The translations under genes were made by a program, and so were the position numbers. The notes beneath the pieces were generated by a model. The model saw only the letters and a list, made by a program, of their open reading frames with translations. It searched no databases and was not told where the DNA came from. This document shows positions 4,872-7,313 of a stretch of DNA of 7,313 nt, one piece after another (position 1 is the stretch's first letter; each line of letters begins with the position of its first letter). This DNA comes from Alphaproteobacteria bacterium (GTDB lineage Bacteria; Pseudomonadota; Alphaproteobacteria; Rhizobiales; Xanthobacteraceae). Where the stretch lies: the NCBI GenBank assembly GCA_005883115.1, contig VAZQ01000368.1, forward strand, positions 1 through 7,313, in the 5' to 3' direction.

Positions 4872-7313
4872 CTACAACGAGCGCTGCACCGTCTCCACCC
4901 GGTAGCACTCGATAATGTCGCCGACCTTCATATCCTGGTAATGCTCGAAGGCCATGCCGCATTCCTGTCCGGCCACTACCTCGCGCGCATCGTCCTTGAA
5001 GCGCTTGAGTTGGGAAAGCTTTCCCTCGTGCACGACGACGCTGTCGCGGATGAGACGCACATTGGCTCCCCGCTCGACCACTCCGTCGGTAACGCGGCAG
5101 CCCGCAACATTACCGACCTTGGAGACCTTGAAAATTTCCAGAATGGTCGCATTGCCAAGCATAGTTTCGCGCATGCTCGGCGCCAGTAATCCTGACATCG
5201 CTTTCTTAACGTCATCCACGAGATCGTAGATCACATTGTAATAGCGCAGTTCGATGCCTGCGCGCTCAGCCGCCTCGCGAGCCTCTTTGTGCGCCCGCAC
5301 ATTGAAGCCGATGATGGGCACGCCTGATGCCTCCGCCAAGGTCACATCCGACTCCGTAATGCCGCCCACGCCCGAATGAATCACGCGTGCCCCGACTTCA
5401 TCGGTAGCAAGCTTCTCAATCGTGCCGATGACCGCTTCCAGCGAGCCCTGCACATCGGCCTTGACGATCAGCGCCAGGTCCTTGCGCCCTGCCGATTTCA
5501 GCTGGCTCATCATCTGCTCGAGTGAGCCGCGCATGCCGGTCGCCCGCGCAGCCATTTTGTCGCGCCGTTGCCGGGCACGATAGGCGGTAACTTCCCGCGC
5601 GCGCGCCTCCGTCTGCACGACCGCCAAACGATCGCCGGCCTCAGGCGTGCCATTGAAGCCCAGAACTTCGACGGGCGTGGAAGGCGCCGCATTCTCGACC
5701 GGTATTCCGGCATCTGAGACCAGCGCGCGCACCCGCCCCCACTCGGCACCGGCGACAACGAGGTCGCCGGCGTGCAGGGTGCCACGCTGCACCAGCACGG
5801 TGGCGACGGGCCCGCGACCGCGGTCAAGCTTTGCCTCGATGACGGTGCCCTCGGCCGGACGCTCCGGATTGGCCTTGAGATCCAGGATTTCCGATTGGAG
5901 CGCGATGGTCTCGAGCAGCCGGTCGAGGTTGAGCTTCTTGGTCGCCGAGACCTCGACATCGAGTACTTGGCCCCCCAACGACTCGACTTGCACCTCGTGC
6001 TGGAGCAATTCGGTGCGCACGCGTTCCGGCTTCGCATCGGGCCGATCGATCTTGTTGATCGCGATAATCATCGGCACTTTCGCCGCTTTGGCGTGATTTA
6101 TCGCCTCGACCGTTTGCGGCATGACGCCGTCGTCGGCGGCGACCACCAGCACGACGGTATCCGTCACCTTGGCACCGCGTGCACGCATGGCGCTGAAGGC
6201 GGCGTGGCCCGGCGTGTCGATGAACGTGATCTTGTTGCCGGAAGGCGCAGTCACCTGGTAGGCGCCGATGTGTTGGGTGATGCCGCCAGCTTCGCCTGCC
6301 GCCACATCGGTCGAACGAATCGCATCGAGCAGCGAAGTCTTGCCGTGATCGACGTGGCCCATGACCGTCACCACCGGCGGGCGCGGGACCAGCGAGCTCG
6401 GATCATCGGCAGCGTCAAATAGTCCTTCTTCGACGTCGGATTCAGCCACCCGCTTGACCGTATGACCCAGTTCCTCGGCCAAGAGTTGGGCGGTATCGGC
6501 GTCGATCACGTCATTGATCTGCGCCATATGGCCCTGCTTCATCAGCAGCTTGATCACATCCACGCTCCGCTCCGCCATGCGGTTGGCAAGCTCCTGGATG
6601 GTGATGGTTTCCGGAATCGTGACCTCGCGCACGAGTTTTTCTTTCGGTTCGTCGGACGCGTGTCCCTTCAGCCGTTGCACGCGGCGACGAAATGCCGCCA
6701 CAGATCGCTCGCGCTCTTCGTCCGCGCTGAGTGCAGTGACTAGCGTGAGTCGGCCGCGATTTTTTTGCCCGGCGCCGCGTGCCGGCTTCGGTGCCGGCGT
6801 CGGTCGTGCCGCGCCCGGACCGCGCCGGGTGCGCGGGACATCGTCTTCGTCGGGTTCAAGCGCAGGCCGTGCGCCGGGTCTTGCCGTCACTACGGCGTTC
6901 TCGCCGAAACGCTTCTTCGCCTCCTGTTCGGCCTTGGTCTTGGCTTCGAGGTCGTGCTTGCGGCGCCTCTCTTCGTCGGCCTTGCGCGCTTCGGCAGCCT
7001 CGCGTTCAGTCCGCTCTGCGGCTTCGCGCAGGCTGCGGACAAATGCTTCCTCCTCAGCAATCTTGCGCTCTTCCGCTTCGCGCAGCCGAGCGTCGTTGAG
7101 CGCGTGGACGCGCGCTTTCTGCTCTTCTTCAGTTAGGCTGCGTAGCACCATGCCGCCGGCCGGCTTTGAAGGAGCAGTCGTTGCCGTCTGAGTGGTTGCA
7201 GCCGCTGGCGTCGGTGCAGGGGGCTTGGCAGCGGCAGGACGCTTGGGCGTGGTGGCAGGCGTGGCCGATTCTGCCTTCGCTCGCGTCGGCACGCGGCTTT
7301 TCACCTTTTCCAC
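4872..7313 (-). CDS. infB: Translation initiation factor IF-2, N-terminal end outside the window
   Basis: IF-2 is the GTPase that brings fMet-tRNA to the 30S P site and promotes subunit joining. The 813 visible codons end at TAG (4872-4874); the frame runs off the right edge. Fragment residues 1-55 are rich in Ala, Pro and Thr; 60-135 are a highly charged helical or coiled-coil segment; 145-190 are a basic Pro/Gly/Arg linker. Then come the IF2_N domain (about 228-285) and the G domain with G1 GHVDHGKT (319-326), G2 GGITQHIG (343-350), G3 DTPGH (366-370, His370 catalytic), G4 NKID (420-423) and G5 SAT (456-458). Beta-barrel domain II covers about 485-570, domain III about 600-700, and the fMet-tRNA-binding C2 domain about 715-813. 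The codon at the edge is GTG, but EKVKSRVPT continues a conserved internal motif of alphaproteobacterial IF-2 (usually VVVEKVK), so roughly 45-50 N-terminal residues are probably missing. It heads the rbfA-truB-rpsO-pnp series here. Confidence 0.97.
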   Translation of the reverse strand: MEKVKSRVPTRAKAESATPATTPKRPAAAKPPAPTPAAATTQTATTAPSKPAGGMVLRSLTEEEQKARVHALNDARLREAEERKIAEEEAFVRSLREAAERTEREAAEARKADEERRRKHDLEAKTKAEQEAKKRFGENAVVTARPGARPALEPDEDDVPRTRRGPGAARPTPAPKPARGAGQKNRGRLTLVTALSADEERERSVAAFRRRVQRLKGHASDEPKEKLVREVTIPETITIQELANRMAERSVDVIKLLMKQGHMAQINDVIDADTAQLLAEELGHTVKRVAESDVEEGLFDAADDPSSLVPRPPVVTVMGHVDHGKTSLLDAIRSTDVAAGEAGGITQHIGAYQVTAPSGNKITFIDTPGHAAFSAMRARGAKVTDTVVLVVAADDGVMPQTVEAINHAKAAKVPMIIAINKIDRPDAKPERVRTELLQHEVQVESLGGQVLDVEVSATKKLNLDRLLETIALQSEILDLKANPERPAEGTVIEAKLDRGRGPVATVLVQRGTLHAGDLVVAGAEWGRVRALVSDAGIPVENAAPSTPVEVLGFNGTPEAGDRLAVVQTEARAREVTAYRARQRRDKMAARATGMRGSLEQMMSQLKSAGRKDLALIVKADVQGSLEAVIGTIEKLATDEVGARVIHSGVGGITESDVTLAEASGVPIIGFNVRAHKEAREAAERAGIELRYYNVIYDLVDDVKKAMSGLLAPSMRETMLGNATILEIFKVSKVGNVAGCRVTDGVVERGANVRLIRDSVVVHEGKLSQLKRFKDDAREVVAGQECGMAFEHYQDMKVGDIIECYRVETVQRSL

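Noticed and set aside
5772..7191. Long + strand ORFs (216 and 225 codons) antisense to infB
   Set aside because: They mirror the codon bias of infB, have low-complexity Arg/Ser/Ala-rich composition, and show no family features.
7311..7313. GTG at the right edge as the infB start codon
   Set aside because: The following EKVKSRVPT matches an internal conserved part of alphaproteobacterial IF-2, so the frame most likely continues beyond the window.

Overview
This window is a piece of core bacterial chromosome, most likely from an alphaproteobacterium of the order Hyphomicrobiales (Rhizobiales). The protein sequences point there: S15, RbfA and PNPase read like rhizobial/Rhodopseudomonas-type homologues, the IF2 N-terminal region is long and rich in Ala, Pro and charged residues, and the DNA is GC-rich with strong GC preference at third codon positions. 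The gene order infB-rbfA-truB-rpsO-pnp next to a fabI gene also fits, as far as I recall, this order of bacteria. The genus cannot be read from the sequence.

Layout. The + strand carries only the left 0.4 kb: the last 55 codons of fabI (2-169), then a small 57-codon gene for a single-pass membrane protein of unknown function (233-406). All other genes are on the - strand and read right to left: infB (7313-4872, 5' end outside the window), rbfA (4758-4333), truB (4336-3377), rpsO (3166-2897) and pnp (2645-468). The + strand genes converge on the 3' end of pnp across a 61-bp gap with no obvious intrinsic terminator.

How the genes work together. IF2 places initiator tRNA on the ribosome, RbfA matures the 30S subunit, TruB makes pseudouridine 55 in tRNA, S15 is an early-binding 30S protein, and PNPase degrades and processes RNA. 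It is a translation and RNA-metabolism operon. rbfA and truB probably overlap by four bases (TTGA), with truB starting at TTG behind a good Shine-Dalgarno sequence. In contrast, the truB-rpsO gap (210 bp) and rpsO-pnp gap (251 bp) are long and full of inverted repeats. They are best read as structured mRNA leaders and processing regions, in line with the known autoregulation of rpsO and pnp in E. coli.

Novelty. I found no mobile element, CRISPR array, tRNA, rRNA, defence system or obviously new multi-gene system. The features most worth a second look are the rpsO and pnp leader RNAs, the small membrane-protein gene after fabI, and the TTG start of truB.
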